Below, in pieces: positions 45,779 to 55,537 of a stretch of DNA of 64,000 nt (positions are counted from its first letter, which is position 1; the number at the start of each line of letters is the position of its first letter). The notes beneath the pieces were generated by a model, which had not been told where the DNA came from, ran no database searches, and worked only from the letters and a program-made list of their open reading frames with translations. The DNA is taken from contig JAEZFD010000054.1 in assembly GCA_023417655.1 (NCBI GenBank), positions 106,244 through 170,243 of the forward strand, read 5' to 3'. A program made the position numbers and the translations under genes. This DNA is from Planctomycetota bacterium (GTDB lineage Bacteria; Planctomycetota; Planctomycetia; Planctomycetales; Planctomycetaceae).

Positions 45779-47212
45779 TTAATGGGCGGCGACCGAGACT
45801 GGAGGAGGTGAGCCGTCATCAGAGGCCTCGATGACTTTCATTGTTTTCCACCGCCCTCTTTGGAAGCGAATCAAAAAGCCAATGCCCATCACAATCACGG
45901 TGGCAGAAACCGCCATCCAGCAGCCATGCAGTCCCCAGCCGTTGCGCACGGCCCAGACTGAGGGAACCACCATCAGCAGCCAGCCGCAACACATGGAGAA
46001 GACGAGCGAAAACCAAGTGTCACCTGCTCCCCGAATCGCCGAGCCGAACACAATCGCCATCGCATCAAAGAACGTGTACAGGGCGACGTATTTCAACAAC
46101 AGGATGGCAGTCGGGCGAATCAGATCGAACTGAGCCGCTTCGGATTCGTGTCGGAACGGAGACAGGATGAGATCTGGCAGCGAGAGATAAACCGCCGCGA
46201 AGGCGAGCATGTAAGCCCCGGAAATGAAGAAGGCTTTCCAGACGGTTCGAACTGCGAGTTCCGGCCGCCCTTCTCCGACCCGATGCCCGACCAGTGTGAC
46301 GATGGCCGTACTCATCCCGAACATCGGCACGAAGGCCAGTGAATTCAATGTGAATGCCAGATTTGTCGCCGCCTGATCGTGCGTTCCGAGAGTTCCAATC
46401 AATGCGATAAAGATGGTGAACGAACCGATGTCCATCAGCATCTGCACCCCGCTCGGAACACCGTAGCGGATCATGCGTCGCAACAGCGTCCAGTCGACTC
46501 CAAACGTCTCCCAGATCGGATATCCGTCCCGACTCCCGTCACGGACGAGAATCACTCCGAGAATCATCGCTCCCACAAGCTGGGCGATCACTGTCGAAAG
46601 AGCGGCTCCAATCATTCCGATGGCAGGAATCGGTCCCCAGCCAAAAATCATCGCATAACAGAGCCAGGCATTCAGCAGGCAAATCCCCACGTTGACCCAC
46701 ATCACGATCGAAGTCTGTTTTCTGGCTGCGAAATAGGCTGAGAAAACAGAATTCAGCAATGTGGGGATCGCAACGGGACAGAGCCACTGGAAGTACTGCA
46801 CCTCCAAGACCTGAACTGAAGGGGCATGGTGCATCACGCTGATAATCTGAGGAGCGAAGTGGATCAGCGGCAAGAGCCCAAAGCCTCCCACCAGAGCAAC
46901 CCATAGCCCTTGCCAGAGTGAGGCGGCGAACCGATCTTTCTGACCGGCCCCTTCGTATTGCGAGACGAAGGCATTGGTGTAACCCGCGACACCGAGCGGA
47001 AGACTCATCAGAGTCCAGACAAGCATCGCCGACGGCATCGACGCAGCGAGTTCGTCGACCCCCAGCCGCGCCAGAAAGATCCGGTCGACGACATTCATCA
47101 GTGAGAACGAGCCGGCACTGATGATCAGCGGGAATGCGACCACGAGCAGCTCTGCGAGAGAGCCGGCTTCTGGTTGGGCCTGTTTCTGAAGCTGGTGATT
47201 ACCGTCGTCCAT
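45779..47212 (-). CDS. MATE-family efflux transporter
   Basis: About 477 residues with twelve membrane helices in two similar halves. MATE proteins export cationic compounds by Na+ or H+ antiport. The N-terminal half has LAELLVVAFPLIISAGSFSLMNVVDRIFLARLG, with the FLGRLG-like signature, and the second half repeats a similar pattern after about residue 250. The ATG at 47212 is chosen, with a GGCGGAG immediately before it; an ATG at 47281 is an alternative. The radical SAM gene lies upstream in the same direction with about 130 bases between, so the two may form one unit. Confidence 0.9.
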   Translation of the reverse strand: MDDGNHQLQKQAQPEAGSLAELLVVAFPLIISAGSFSLMNVVDRIFLARLGVDELAASMPSAMLVWTLMSLPLGVAGYTNAFVSQYEGAGQKDRFAASLWQGLWVALVGGFGLLPLIHFAPQIISVMHHAPSVQVLEVQYFQWLCPVAIPTLLNSVFSAYFAARKQTSIVMWVNVGICLLNAWLCYAMIFGWGPIPAIGMIGAALSTVIAQLVGAMILGVILVRDGSRDGYPIWETFGVDWTLLRRMIRYGVPSGVQMLMDIGSFTIFIALIGTLGTHDQAATNLAFTLNSLAFVPMFGMSTAIVTLVGHRVGEGRPELAVRTVWKAFFISGAYMLAFAAVYLSLPDLILSPFRHESEAAQFDLIRPTAILLLKYVALYTFFDAMAIVFGSAIRGAGDTWFSLVFSMCCGWLLMVVPSVWAVRNGWGLHGCWMAVSATVIVMGIGFLIRFQRGRWKTMKVIEASDDGSPPPVSVAAH

Positions 47213-47340
47213 GACTCCGCCATCCGAAAGGGAATTCAAGAGTGTTGGCGGATGTGCTGATTTCCGCAAGGAAGTTGACATTCCGTCCCGACACCCAGTC
47301 GCGAGTCAGGTTCGGGGTTCATGTTGTCGAGTTAGAAGAT

Positions 47341-48642
47341 TTACGTCTCTTGCGCGGCCCCGGTCTGCAACTGCACTAACGGGGGGACTGGCGCTGCCGT
47401 TGAGCCCGATCTCAAAACAGCAGGTGCGGAGAACTGGCTGTGATCCCGTCCTTTGTAAGCTCCGAAATCGTTGAAAAAGAGCGACTTGGCAAGCCGATAG
47501 GCCCAACTCTTTTCCGGGATTGCATTCGCGGGGTTGAATTGCGACGGCCGCACCTGCATCGCCTGCAGTTCGGCGAGTGCAGTTCTCCGGACGGTGCCGT
47601 CCTGTGCATCGTGTTGGGCCACGAGTTTTTCAAGCAGGTCGGGACGTTCTAACACAATGCACCCGCGGGTCGTCTGCCGTGCCAGTTCTCGGAAGTCTCG
47701 CAGGAAAGGGGAATCCAGCTTCTCGGCCAGAGACTTCTCGGTTGAATGAATGGAATCCGTCGTGAACTGGATAATCGGGCAGGGTTCGATTCCGCCCCAG
47801 GGATTAATGTGATGCGTCATCCCGGTCGCAGCGGGGCAAAGAGCCTGTCCCTGATGATCGGAATAAGCATCGACGAAAATGATCGGCTTGCGACAACGGG
47901 TTTCAACGACAAACTTCCGCACCCGCAATTGCTGCTCTTCAGTGAGACAAAGGTCCGGGGATGCGTCTGGACCCATCGGGCGATAGACGTGGAACCATGT
48001 GTAGAACACTCCCAGTTCAATCAGCCGATCCACCCAGGCGTCATTCACAAGATCATCGATATTCGTCTGACAGACGCTGGTGCAAACCCCAGTGAACAGC
48101 TTGTGCTTCAGACAGTTCTGCAGCCCTTGCATCGATTTTGAATAGACTCCCCGACGGCCGCGACGTTCGTCGCTGACGATCTCGGTCCCTTCAATGCTGA
48201 TCAGCGGAGTGACATTCCCCATCTTCCGCAGTCGGGCTGCCACTTCATCGGTGATGAAGTGCCCGTTCGTGAAGACTTGGAAGTAACACCCTGGATGTGC
48301 TTCCAGAATCTCCAGCAGTTGAGGGTGCATGAACGGCTCCCCCCCGACGATGCCAAAGAAAACGTTGCCCTGCGATTTGGCCTCGTTGATCAGTCGATTC
48401 ATGGCAGCCAGGTCAATTGTCTGCTGCTTCGCGGAGACATCGACCCAACACCCCTGACATCGCAGATTGCATGAGTTGATCACGGAGACGTACAGAAAGG
48501 GAGGAAAAACGTTCCCGCGTTTGAGCCGGCGTTTGAACCGTTGAACGGAGAGAGCGCCTTTGACGCCCATATTCCAGGTCAGCTTCCAGAGCAGTCGCTT
48601 GTCCGTTTCCAGCAGCAACCGGCGAATGATCTGGACGTTCAT
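47341..48642 (-). CDS. Radical SAM protein with an additional cysteine-rich C-terminal region
   Basis: About 433 residues. CNLRCQGC is the CxxxCxxC cluster motif, and GGEPFMHPQL the SAM-binding GGEP. A C-terminal region (CPAATGMTHHINPWGGIEPCP) has further cysteines in a SPASM-like spacing, suggesting auxiliary cluster(s). The ATG at 48642 is preceded by GAAGGA eight bases away. Such enzymes modify peptides or small molecules; no precursor peptide is seen beside it. A MATE exporter gene follows in the same direction, which would fit synthesis and export, but this is inference. Confidence 0.85.
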   Translation of the reverse strand: MNVQIIRRLLLETDKRLLWKLTWNMGVKGALSVQRFKRRLKRGNVFPPFLYVSVINSCNLRCQGCWVDVSAKQQTIDLAAMNRLINEAKSQGNVFFGIVGGEPFMHPQLLEILEAHPGCYFQVFTNGHFITDEVAARLRKMGNVTPLISIEGTEIVSDERRGRRGVYSKSMQGLQNCLKHKLFTGVCTSVCQTNIDDLVNDAWVDRLIELGVFYTWFHVYRPMGPDASPDLCLTEEQQLRVRKFVVETRCRKPIIFVDAYSDHQGQALCPAATGMTHHINPWGGIEPCPIIQFTTDSIHSTEKSLAEKLDSPFLRDFRELARQTTRGCIVLERPDLLEKLVAQHDAQDGTVRRTALAELQAMQVRPSQFNPANAIPEKSWAYRLAKSLFFNDFGAYKGRDHSQFSAPAVLRSGSTAAPVPPLVQLQTGAAQET

Positions 48643-49374
48643 GATTCTGTTCCTTCGTGGCGCGGCTGTTCAATCGCCGCGAAGAAATTGATTGCAACCG
48701 GCCTCAACATTCGGTTCTGGCTGAGCAGATGAATCGAATCGTCTTTGGCCGAGTGATGTTTACTCTCCCAGGTACGCAAGTCGCGCCGCTTCTATCGGGA
48801 AAGTTTCTATTGGGACAACGGCGTTCCCCCGGTCGGGGAACGGGAAAACCTGCTCACAATTCATCTGAAATAGATTTTCACCGATTGCTTCGATAAATGC
48901 GACCCGGTGAAGGGGGTCACCAATGAGACCCCCTCGCCCGAGCAGTCACGTTCGCCAACCCCTCAAGTACTTTCAGAATAGACCCTTAGAGCAGCAAAGA
49001 TACTCTAACACTTCAAAAACGATTTGAATGCAATTTTCCGTCGATCCGGGAATTCAGGCTTGCTTGGCCTGCGGAATCTGACAGATTGGAACGATGAAAT
49101 TTTCAACCTACTCACTCACGGCTCGACTCGCTTGAGTGAATTTTAAATTCAGCTCCCTCGATGGAAGAAGGGCGTTCAGGGTTTCCCCATCGCATCCGAT
49201 AGAATTGTTGGGCCTAATCACTGTTTGTGATTACAATTTCCATTGGACTCCTCCTCGATCTCAAGATTTTAGCTGAGGCGACTGTCTGATTCAGCGATTG
49301 ATTCAGAGACAGTGTTGAACCTCACGATGTGAAATGAACTTTCAGATCGTGCCTTCAGATGCATCCGGCTGACA
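48643..49374. other. 730-base intergenic region with hairpins and a palindrome
   Basis: No gene is supported. Two perfect hairpins lack T runs: 48822-48842 (8-bp stem CGTTCCCC/CGGGGAACG) and 48911-48934 (8-bp stem AGGGGGTC/GACCCCCT). A palindrome over a possible kinase promoter lies at 49215-49233. Confidence 0.5.
49215..49237 (+). promoter_or_regulatory. Palindrome at the possible promoter of the membrane kinase gene
   Basis: A perfect inverted repeat TAATCAC-TGTTT-GTGATTA (49215-49233) overlaps TACAAT (49232-49237), a possible -10; TTGGGC at 49208 could be a weak -35 with an 18-base spacer. The site could bind a dimeric regulator. Confidence 0.4.
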
Positions 49375-50886
49375 ATGAGTGGAGAAATGAGCTCTTCACA
49401 ACAGCAAACAGCAACGGATTCTCGCTGGATCTGGCCGTTCGAGATTCTCGAGCAGATCGGCGAGGGAGGGATGGGTGTTGTCTATCGGGCACGATATGTC
49501 GTCAATGGCCGTCAGGTTGCGCTGAAAATGGTGCCTACGGACACCGCGGACAAAACCGCTCTTGCCCGCTTTGAGCGTGAACTCGATGTTCTGAAAACCC
49601 TGCGGCACCCAAATATCGTGCGGTGCTTCGGCGGAGTCTGCGAGAATAAACGTCGTTTCTACGCGATGGAACTCCTTGAAGGGGGCTCACTCGAAGACCA
49701 GTTGCAGGCCAAAGGCCGGTTCTCCTGGGAACAGGTGATCGAGTACGGGCTGCAGATGTGCGCAGCCCTTGAGTGCTCCCATGAAAAAGGGGTCGTCCAC
49801 CGCGACGTGAAGCCCAGTAATTTCCTGCTGGGACCCAATGGTCAGTTGAAACTCAGCGACTTCGGCCTGGCGAGTGTTCATAGTGCCAACAAAATCACCG
49901 CTGCCGGGAAGACGGCTGGCACGTTTCTTTACATGGCTCCGGAGCAGATCCGCGGGCTCGAGGTCACACCGCGTACAGACCTGTATGCGCTGGGATGCGT
50001 ACTGTTCGAACTGATCACAGGAGAAGTTCCGCTGCTGGGCGAGACCGCTGGCGCAACGCTCCACATGCATTGCTTCACAGCCCCTCCCCGGCCATCAGAA
50101 AAAGTGCTCGATTGCCCAGTTCAACTGGAGCGACTCATCATGCGGCTTCTTGAAAAGGAGCCCGAGAAACGGTACGAGTCGGCGGCGGCAGTGGCCCGTG
50201 ATCTGGGCATGATCCACCAGACGGTCATGGTGACGACCAAGGCCGAGAAAGCGAAAAACTTCCCCGTTGGTTACACAGAATCCCGGGAAGAACCCGGTTC
50301 GGCACCCAGAGTCAAAACAGACGAAATCGCGGCGGCCGTCAGTCCACTGCCGCCCAGTAGTCGACGCCTCGCCGCGGGGCTCGTCTGCGCCTTGCTCTTC
50401 CTGCTGGTTTGCAACGCCTGGTTGTGGCGTGAGGCCGGGATTGGGGATCAATGGGAGAGTCACTGGCAGCAGTCACTGGTCAGCCCGAACAAGCCGCTCC
50501 GCGTGGAAGCTCTCCGAGTCGTGGGAAATGTCGCCAGGTATGACCGGGCTCAACTCGTCACGCTTACGACTCACCTGGAAGACGCCGATGAAGAAATCCG
50601 CAAGGCAGCCGTGATCGGAATGGGCGAAGCCGGGAATGTGGCCCGGGCTCACTTACCCGTGCTGATCAAAATGCAGAAGAACGATGCGAGCGAAGAGATT
50701 CGACATCTTGCCGGGATAGTCGCCGAACGAATTCGCAATGATCAGCGTTCGACGGGACTCAGTCTGTGGACCACCATCAGCGGTCTGCTTTTGATCGGAA
50801 TCATCGCCGGAGGTGTCTGGTGGTGGTCCCAGTACAACTCCTGGGGAATACAGATTCCCGAAGGCTTACTGGGCACGAAAGCCTGA
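49375..50886 (+). CDS. Membrane-anchored serine/threonine protein kinase with HEAT-like extracellular part
   Basis: About 503 residues. The kinase domain (about 22-285) has GEGGMGVVYRARY, the Lys in VALKMVP, HRDVKPSNFLLG, DFGLAS and APEQIRG. A linker rich in Lys, Glu and Pro follows, then a membrane segment (about 325-345, AAGLVCALLFLLVCNAWLW), a domain with HEAT-like repeats (LRVEALRVVGNVARYDRA, EIRKAAVIGMGEAGNVARA) and a second C-terminal membrane segment. The layout suggests a receptor-type kinase. The ATG at 49375 is used; a second at 49387 is possible. It converges with the ABC ATPase gene 25 bases downstream. Confidence 0.92.
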   Translation: MSGEMSSSQQQTATDSRWIWPFEILEQIGEGGMGVVYRARYVVNGRQVALKMVPTDTADKTALARFERELDVLKTLRHPNIVRCFGGVCENKRRFYAMELLEGGSLEDQLQAKGRFSWEQVIEYGLQMCAALECSHEKGVVHRDVKPSNFLLGPNGQLKLSDFGLASVHSANKITAAGKTAGTFLYMAPEQIRGLEVTPRTDLYALGCVLFELITGEVPLLGETAGATLHMHCFTAPPRPSEKVLDCPVQLERLIMRLLEKEPEKRYESAAAVARDLGMIHQTVMVTTKAEKAKNFPVGYTESREEPGSAPRVKTDEIAAAVSPLPPSSRRLAAGLVCALLFLLVCNAWLWREAGIGDQWESHWQQSLVSPNKPLRVEALRVVGNVARYDRAQLVTLTTHLEDADEEIRKAAVIGMGEAGNVARAHLPVLIKMQKNDASEEIRHLAGIVAERIRNDQRSTGLSLWTTISGLLLIGIIAGGVWWWSQYNSWGIQIPEGLLGTKA

Positions 50887-50911
50887 GTGGGCTCTATCAG
50901 CTGACAGAATC

Positions 50912-51838
50912 TTACTGTTGCTTCCCCATCGTGAGACGCATGAACGCGGTCTCGAGATTAACCTCTTCCTCGCGGAACTGACGGATATGGAAGCCAGCTT
51001 CCAGCAACGTCGGAACCAGCGGCGTGTAATCCTCGATCCCTGATTTCAGGGTGACCAGAATTGTTTCTCCATCGAGCGTCGTGGATTGCACTTCGTCCAT
51101 CTGTTCAAGGAGTGCTGCGGCTCGCTCAGGCTCCGCTGTGACTTTGATTTCCAGCAGAATCGCCTGACGGGCCTGACGCATCACTTCGTCGACGTCCCCG
51201 TCCACCAGCATCACTCCCCGTTCGATCATCCCGACTCGGGTACAGACATCGGCCAGTTCTGGAAGAATGTGACTCGACACAATCACGGTCTTCTTCATCG
51301 ATCCCAGTCTTCGAAGCAGCCCTCGCATTTCAATTCGGGCTCGGGGATCCAGACCGCTCGCAGGTTCATCGAGAAGCAGGACTTGGGGTTCATGCAGCAG
51401 CGTTCTTGCTAATCCGACGCGCTGGGTCTGCCCGCGGGAAAGCTGGCTCACCATTGCATCCCGCTTAAAGCCCATGTCGACGAGTTCCAGTTTTTCCTCA
51501 CAGACCTTTCGTCGCGCGGGACCGTTGATGCGATAAGTCGAAGCGAAGAATTCCAGATACTCCATGACGGTCATGTCGTCATAGACTCCGAAGAAGTCCG
51601 GCATATACCCGACCAGTCGACGGATCTCCTGTGGATTCGAATAGATCGACTGTCCACAGACGTAGCATTCCCCATAGTCGGGATTGAGGAGCGTGGCGAT
51701 CATCCGCATGGTGGTCGTTTTGCCTGACCCGTTCGGCCCAATAAAGCCGTAGACATCCCCTTCCTTCAGGGAGAGCGAGATTTCATTCGCGGCAATGAGG
51801 TTACCGTAGCGTTTCGTCAGCTTAATCGTTTCAATCAC
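50912..51838 (-). CDS. ABC transporter ATP-binding protein
   Basis: About 308 residues. Walker A (GPNGSGKTTTMRMI), signature LSRGQTQRVGLAR and Walker B/D-loop LLLDEPASGLDPRARIEM are all intact, followed by the switch His. The C-terminal 80 residues form an extension of unknown fold. The pattern is of the ABC-2/GldA-like export type. The GTG start at 51838 has a weak ribosome binding site. It lies directly downstream of the 750-residue exported protein on the same strand, and shares the YMPDFFGVYDDMTVMEY motif with the ATPase at 54593 (YMPDHFSMYRQMTVFEY), so the two ATPases are paralogues. Confidence 0.92.
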   Translation of the reverse strand: MIETIKLTKRYGNLIAANEISLSLKEGDVYGFIGPNGSGKTTTMRMIATLLNPDYGECYVCGQSIYSNPQEIRRLVGYMPDFFGVYDDMTVMEYLEFFASTYRINGPARRKVCEEKLELVDMGFKRDAMVSQLSRGQTQRVGLARTLLHEPQVLLLDEPASGLDPRARIEMRGLLRRLGSMKKTVIVSSHILPELADVCTRVGMIERGVMLVDGDVDEVMRQARQAILLEIKVTAEPERAAALLEQMDEVQSTTLDGETILVTLKSGIEDYTPLVPTLLEAGFHIRQFREEEVNLETAFMRLTMGKQQ

Positions 51839-51923
51839 GTTCCACTCACAGACACAGTTTGATCACGTGTTCCAGAACTCCGAAAGGGAAATCTCACCCA
51901 GTCGGCGATTATCATTCAGCGTG

Positions 51924-54179
51924 TTAACGTCGGTACTCGAGAATGTCTTTTGTTGGCGGCGCATCGCTATTGCGCAAACTCGCCTGAATCGGCAGAAGTA
52001 ATCGGATGATGGTTGTCTGATTGTCTTCCGGGAGACTCGTTCCATTGATCTGAAACTTGCTGGCAGGCTGACTGAACCGCCCGATCAGCACCGCCCGTGA
52101 CAGCTCCATCAGCGGGGAGACATCCAGACGCCCCAGCGACTGATTCTGCAGCCCGGTGTATGACTCCCCTCCGAGCAATGAATAAAAACTGATGGCGACG
52201 CCAATGCGGAAGGGGTCGACTGACAGCGGGTCGTATGATGTCCGGCTCATGCTGGTGTCCGCGTCCAGCTGATCGGCCACAGCAAATCCTCGTTCAACAA
52301 GCGAAAGAACATGACCGCGAAGGAGGCTGGAGCCAGCGGAACTGAGATCCCATTTTTTCCCCGGGGTCAGAGGTGCCGCACGGCCATTTTCTCCGCTTCG
52401 ATCGAAGTAGGCGAAGTGATCATGGGCGATGAACCAGTCGGTGATCTCCCCATCCAGTTGATGCTCGATGGTGCCGACAAGCCGATTGATCCCACTGATG
52501 CTGAGATTGCTATTGATCGGGAGCAAGTCCCGGGCAGTCGCTGTCCACTCACTATGGACTGCCCCTGACGACCAGACCTCGACGGGGAAATTAGCAATCC
52601 CGGAACGATCGGTGCGGAACTCGTAGCTCGGGAGGGAATCATTGATTCCTCCGTTCCGGTCCATGCCGCGGAACCCTTCACCTGGGCGACTCAACCAGCT
52701 CACATTGAGATGCGGCTCGTTTAACGTCGTTCCAGCGAGTGCAGCTTGAGGCTCGGCGGTGACAGCAAGACGTTCCGTTGCATTCCCATAAAACCCGTAC
52801 CAACTTCGGGCGATCACGGAATGAGATGCAGCGTCCATGTCGAGCAGATCAATCTGACGACTCAGAGGCGAATGATCATTTTTCTGATTGGCATAACCCA
52901 GGGCGAGGCCGGAGGCGAGGAGCGACCAAATGATCACAGTCGCCCATGTCCATTCCGGACGTTTCAGCAGATGAGTAACGACGTAGTAATCGAGCGGACC
53001 AATCATCAGAGCGAACAAGGCGATCCAGCCCATCACCTGCCAGTGAGAGGGGCGCGAAATCATCGAGAAATGATCGAGGCTCTGATTCAGCTGTCCTTGC
53101 AGATCGGTGACCGCCGAAGGATTGAGTTCGGACGCTGCTTCCGCCCGGATTGCTGCAGATTCACTGACTTGCTGAGGAGAGGGAAGCCCGACTAATGCAG
53201 AAACAAGCTGTGCCTGCGAATCAGGTTCCCAGTTCAGCAACGGCGGCACACTGAGCGAAACAGCCACCATCGTGACGGTTCCCAATCCCGATGCCGCCCG
53301 CACGGCGAGAGGCTCGACAAGTCCTGCAGCAATGACTTTTCCGGATGACCGCTCAAAGCTCGCGGCCGGCAAGGTTGAGAGTGTGCGGAGGCTGCTGCTG
53401 CGGGGAACCAAATCATTGAATCCGGTCAGTTTGAGAACATCGACCTTCCCTTGAGGCATCAGCGGCAACCACTCAGCCAGGGGGCTGTCTTTCAGCTCGT
53501 CTCCAGTTTCCCCCAGCGAAAAGAGGCAGCGCCCGCCTCCTCTGACCCAGTCACGAATCGATTCTGACGACTGCTGTGAGAGAATGGTGTCACCGTTCAG
53601 CACGAGGACGTCGACACTGTCGAGTGCAGTCGCAGAGGTGAAGTTCGCCTGGTTTTCATCCAGCTCCTGGAAATTGACAAGCCCGCCCCGTCCGCTCGTC
53701 CATTTTTTAAGACCGCTTTCAAGGAGAGGTTGCTTCCCGATCGTCACCCAAAACTGGGATGACTGGCGAAATGCTCTCCACTTTCCCCCTTGTTCGACAC
53801 GGAGAGAGAGCTGCTTCAGCGGCTCGCCTGCGAGATCGGCCCCTTCGGCACAAATCAGAATCTGGATGGAACCATCAAGCCGTCCCGAACGGACGAGCCC
53901 ACGGATTGTCTGCGGGTCTTCTGTCAGAGTGACGACGGGCAGTGGTTGAAGAGTCGGGTTGCCGTCCGGGTCAGCCGTCCGGAGAACGGGGACGACTTTG
54001 GTTCCCTCCGGTCCTGTCAGTGTGAATTCAACGGGTGCCCAGCGACCGACCTTGAATGATCCATTGATCCCTAACTGAACATCTGCGATCTGCACTTCAA
54101 CCGCGGACGCGAATGAAGGAACACCCATTAAGACGGCCAGCAGGAAAGCCCTGACAGTGCAGAGCATCCCCAATCGCAT
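51924..54179 (-). CDS. Large exported protein of the ABC locus, GATase-like domain and membrane anchor
   Basis: About 751 residues. A signal peptide (MRLGMLCTVRAFLLAVLMG) starts a large extracytoplasmic part with beta-rich N-terminal region, then a Rossmann-like segment (SVDVLVLNGDTILSQQSSESIRDWVRGGGRCLF) resembling class I amidotransferase-like domains of GldG-type proteins but lacking a visible catalytic Cys. Two hydrophobic helices near residues 400-450 (WQVMGWIALFALMIGPL, then VIIWSLLASGLALGYA) anchor it. The C-terminal 300 residues are predicted extracytoplasmic. The start is uncertain; in-frame ATGs lie at 54221 and 54290. Its partner is an ABC ATPase gene downstream. Substrate unknown. 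Confidence 0.78.
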   Translation of the reverse strand: MRLGMLCTVRAFLLAVLMGVPSFASAVEVQIADVQLGINGSFKVGRWAPVEFTLTGPEGTKVVPVLRTADPDGNPTLQPLPVVTLTEDPQTIRGLVRSGRLDGSIQILICAEGADLAGEPLKQLSLRVEQGGKWRAFRQSSQFWVTIGKQPLLESGLKKWTSGRGGLVNFQELDENQANFTSATALDSVDVLVLNGDTILSQQSSESIRDWVRGGGRCLFSLGETGDELKDSPLAEWLPLMPQGKVDVLKLTGFNDLVPRSSSLRTLSTLPAASFERSSGKVIAAGLVEPLAVRAASGLGTVTMVAVSLSVPPLLNWEPDSQAQLVSALVGLPSPQQVSESAAIRAEAASELNPSAVTDLQGQLNQSLDHFSMISRPSHWQVMGWIALFALMIGPLDYYVVTHLLKRPEWTWATVIIWSLLASGLALGYANQKNDHSPLSRQIDLLDMDAASHSVIARSWYGFYGNATERLAVTAEPQAALAGTTLNEPHLNVSWLSRPGEGFRGMDRNGGINDSLPSYEFRTDRSGIANFPVEVWSSGAVHSEWTATARDLLPINSNLSISGINRLVGTIEHQLDGEITDWFIAHDHFAYFDRSGENGRAAPLTPGKKWDLSSAGSSLLRGHVLSLVERGFAVADQLDADTSMSRTSYDPLSVDPFRIGVAISFYSLLGGESYTGLQNQSLGRLDVSPLMELSRAVLIGRFSQPASKFQINGTSLPEDNQTTIIRLLLPIQASLRNSDAPPTKDILEYRR

Positions 54180-54592
54180 CGGGGAGAAAACGGAAGGTTC
54201 ACCGTTCAGGGAAGATTTCATGCAGCTCAACGATCGCAGGAGGAGACTCACGTGATTGATCTTCAGGCTTCGCAACGGGTTCCGGTCCATCCTGCTCAAG
54301 TCAGAACCAGGAGCCTGCTCGAACCAGAACTGGTCGGATGGGAAAAAACATTAGATGAGAGGAGCAGTGAACGAGGGGGCTGCCCTCAGCCAGACGTCGA
54401 TCGACAGGTCAGTTCACGGTATGACGAAAAATGAAACAAAAGTTTCAACTACTTTATCGTGGCAGCCGTATGATATGCCAGCGTCTCCGGCTGGAATGAC
54501 CCTGCAAACAGTCTGGTTCTGCGAGATCGTTTCGCCTTGGGAAATTCCGTTCATTCCGCCATTTCCTGTGCCTCAACCCGCGTCGATGCCCC
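54180..54592. other. Divergent intergenic region of the ABC locus
   Basis: About 410 bases between the exported-protein gene and the second ABC ATPase gene. No gene is supported. A TATGAT at 54469-54474 could be a -10 for the plus-strand gene, with only a weak -35 candidate upstream. Confidence 0.35.
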
Positions 54593-55537
54593 ATGAATCC
54601 AATCATCGATCTGCAGAACGTGGTCCACCTGTTTGGCGAGCACAGAGCGCTGGACGGTGTCACTTTCCAGGTCATGCCGCGGTCACTGCACGGTTTCGTT
54701 GGACCAAACGGCGCCGGAAAGACAACGACACTCAAACTGATCTGCACGCTGCTAAAACCACAACTCGGCAACATCCAGGTGTTCGAGCTTGATGTGCGTG
54801 GGGAAGTGAAGGCCATTCGCCGCAAGATCGGCTATATGCCCGATCACTTCAGCATGTACCGACAGATGACGGTTTTCGAATACATCGATTTCTTTGCAGC
54901 GGCCTATGGATACGCCCTGAACGATCGCAATCGCATCGTCAATGACCTGCTTGCTCTGACCGATATGGATTCGCGTCGCAACGACTTGATTCAGGGGCTT
55001 TCACGAGGAATGCAGCAACGGGTGAGCCTCGCCCGCGTGCTCGTGAATGATCCTGAACTCCTGTTGCTGGACGAACCGGCCAGCGGATTGGACCCACGGG
55101 CAAGAATCGAGCTGATGGATATCCTCAGGGAATTGAGGCGGATGGGGAAAACTATCTTCATCAGCAGCCACATTCTCAGCGAACTATCGGACCTGTGCGA
55201 CAGTGTCACGGTGATCGATCGGGGAAAAACGAAATACAGCGGTTCGATGGAGAAACTGCTCGATCACGAGACCGAAGACCCTGCCTACCGGCTGCGACTG
55301 GCGTGCCCTCCCGAGGAACAGCTCAGCATCCTGAAGGGGATTCGGGGAGTGCTCTCGATCGATGAAGTTGAAGGCCGCTCTGATGTCCGAGTACGGCTGA
55401 ATCATCTGATCACCGACAGCAGCCAGCTGATCCGCGAGGTCCTTGATCAGGGCTATACGATCGTCTCGTTTGGACGGGAACAGCGGCAGCTGAACGACGC
55501 CTTCATGGATCTGACCGAACGCGGAGTGCGAAGTTAA
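54593..55537 (+). CDS. ABC transporter ATP-binding protein, paralogue
   Basis: About 314 residues with all motifs: Walker A GPNGAGKTTTLKLI, Q-loop region, GLSRGMQQRVSLAR and LLLDEPASGLDPRARIELM. It is closely similar in layout to the ATPase at 50912, including the C-terminal extension. It reads away from the exported-protein gene. No ABC permease with multiple helices is visible between or beside the two ATPases in the window, so the membrane partner of each is unclear. The ATG at 54593 lacks a good ribosome binding site. Confidence 0.9.
   Translation: MNPIIDLQNVVHLFGEHRALDGVTFQVMPRSLHGFVGPNGAGKTTTLKLICTLLKPQLGNIQVFELDVRGEVKAIRRKIGYMPDHFSMYRQMTVFEYIDFFAAAYGYALNDRNRIVNDLLALTDMDSRRNDLIQGLSRGMQQRVSLARVLVNDPELLLLDEPASGLDPRARIELMDILRELRRMGKTIFISSHILSELSDLCDSVTVIDRGKTKYSGSMEKLLDHETEDPAYRLRLACPPEEQLSILKGIRGVLSIDEVEGRSDVRVRLNHLITDSSQLIREVLDQGYTIVSFGREQRQLNDAFMDLTERGVRS

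Noticed and set aside
52746..53195. A 149-codon plus-strand frame
   Set aside because: Antisense to the large exported protein gene of the ABC locus; no ribosome binding site or motif.
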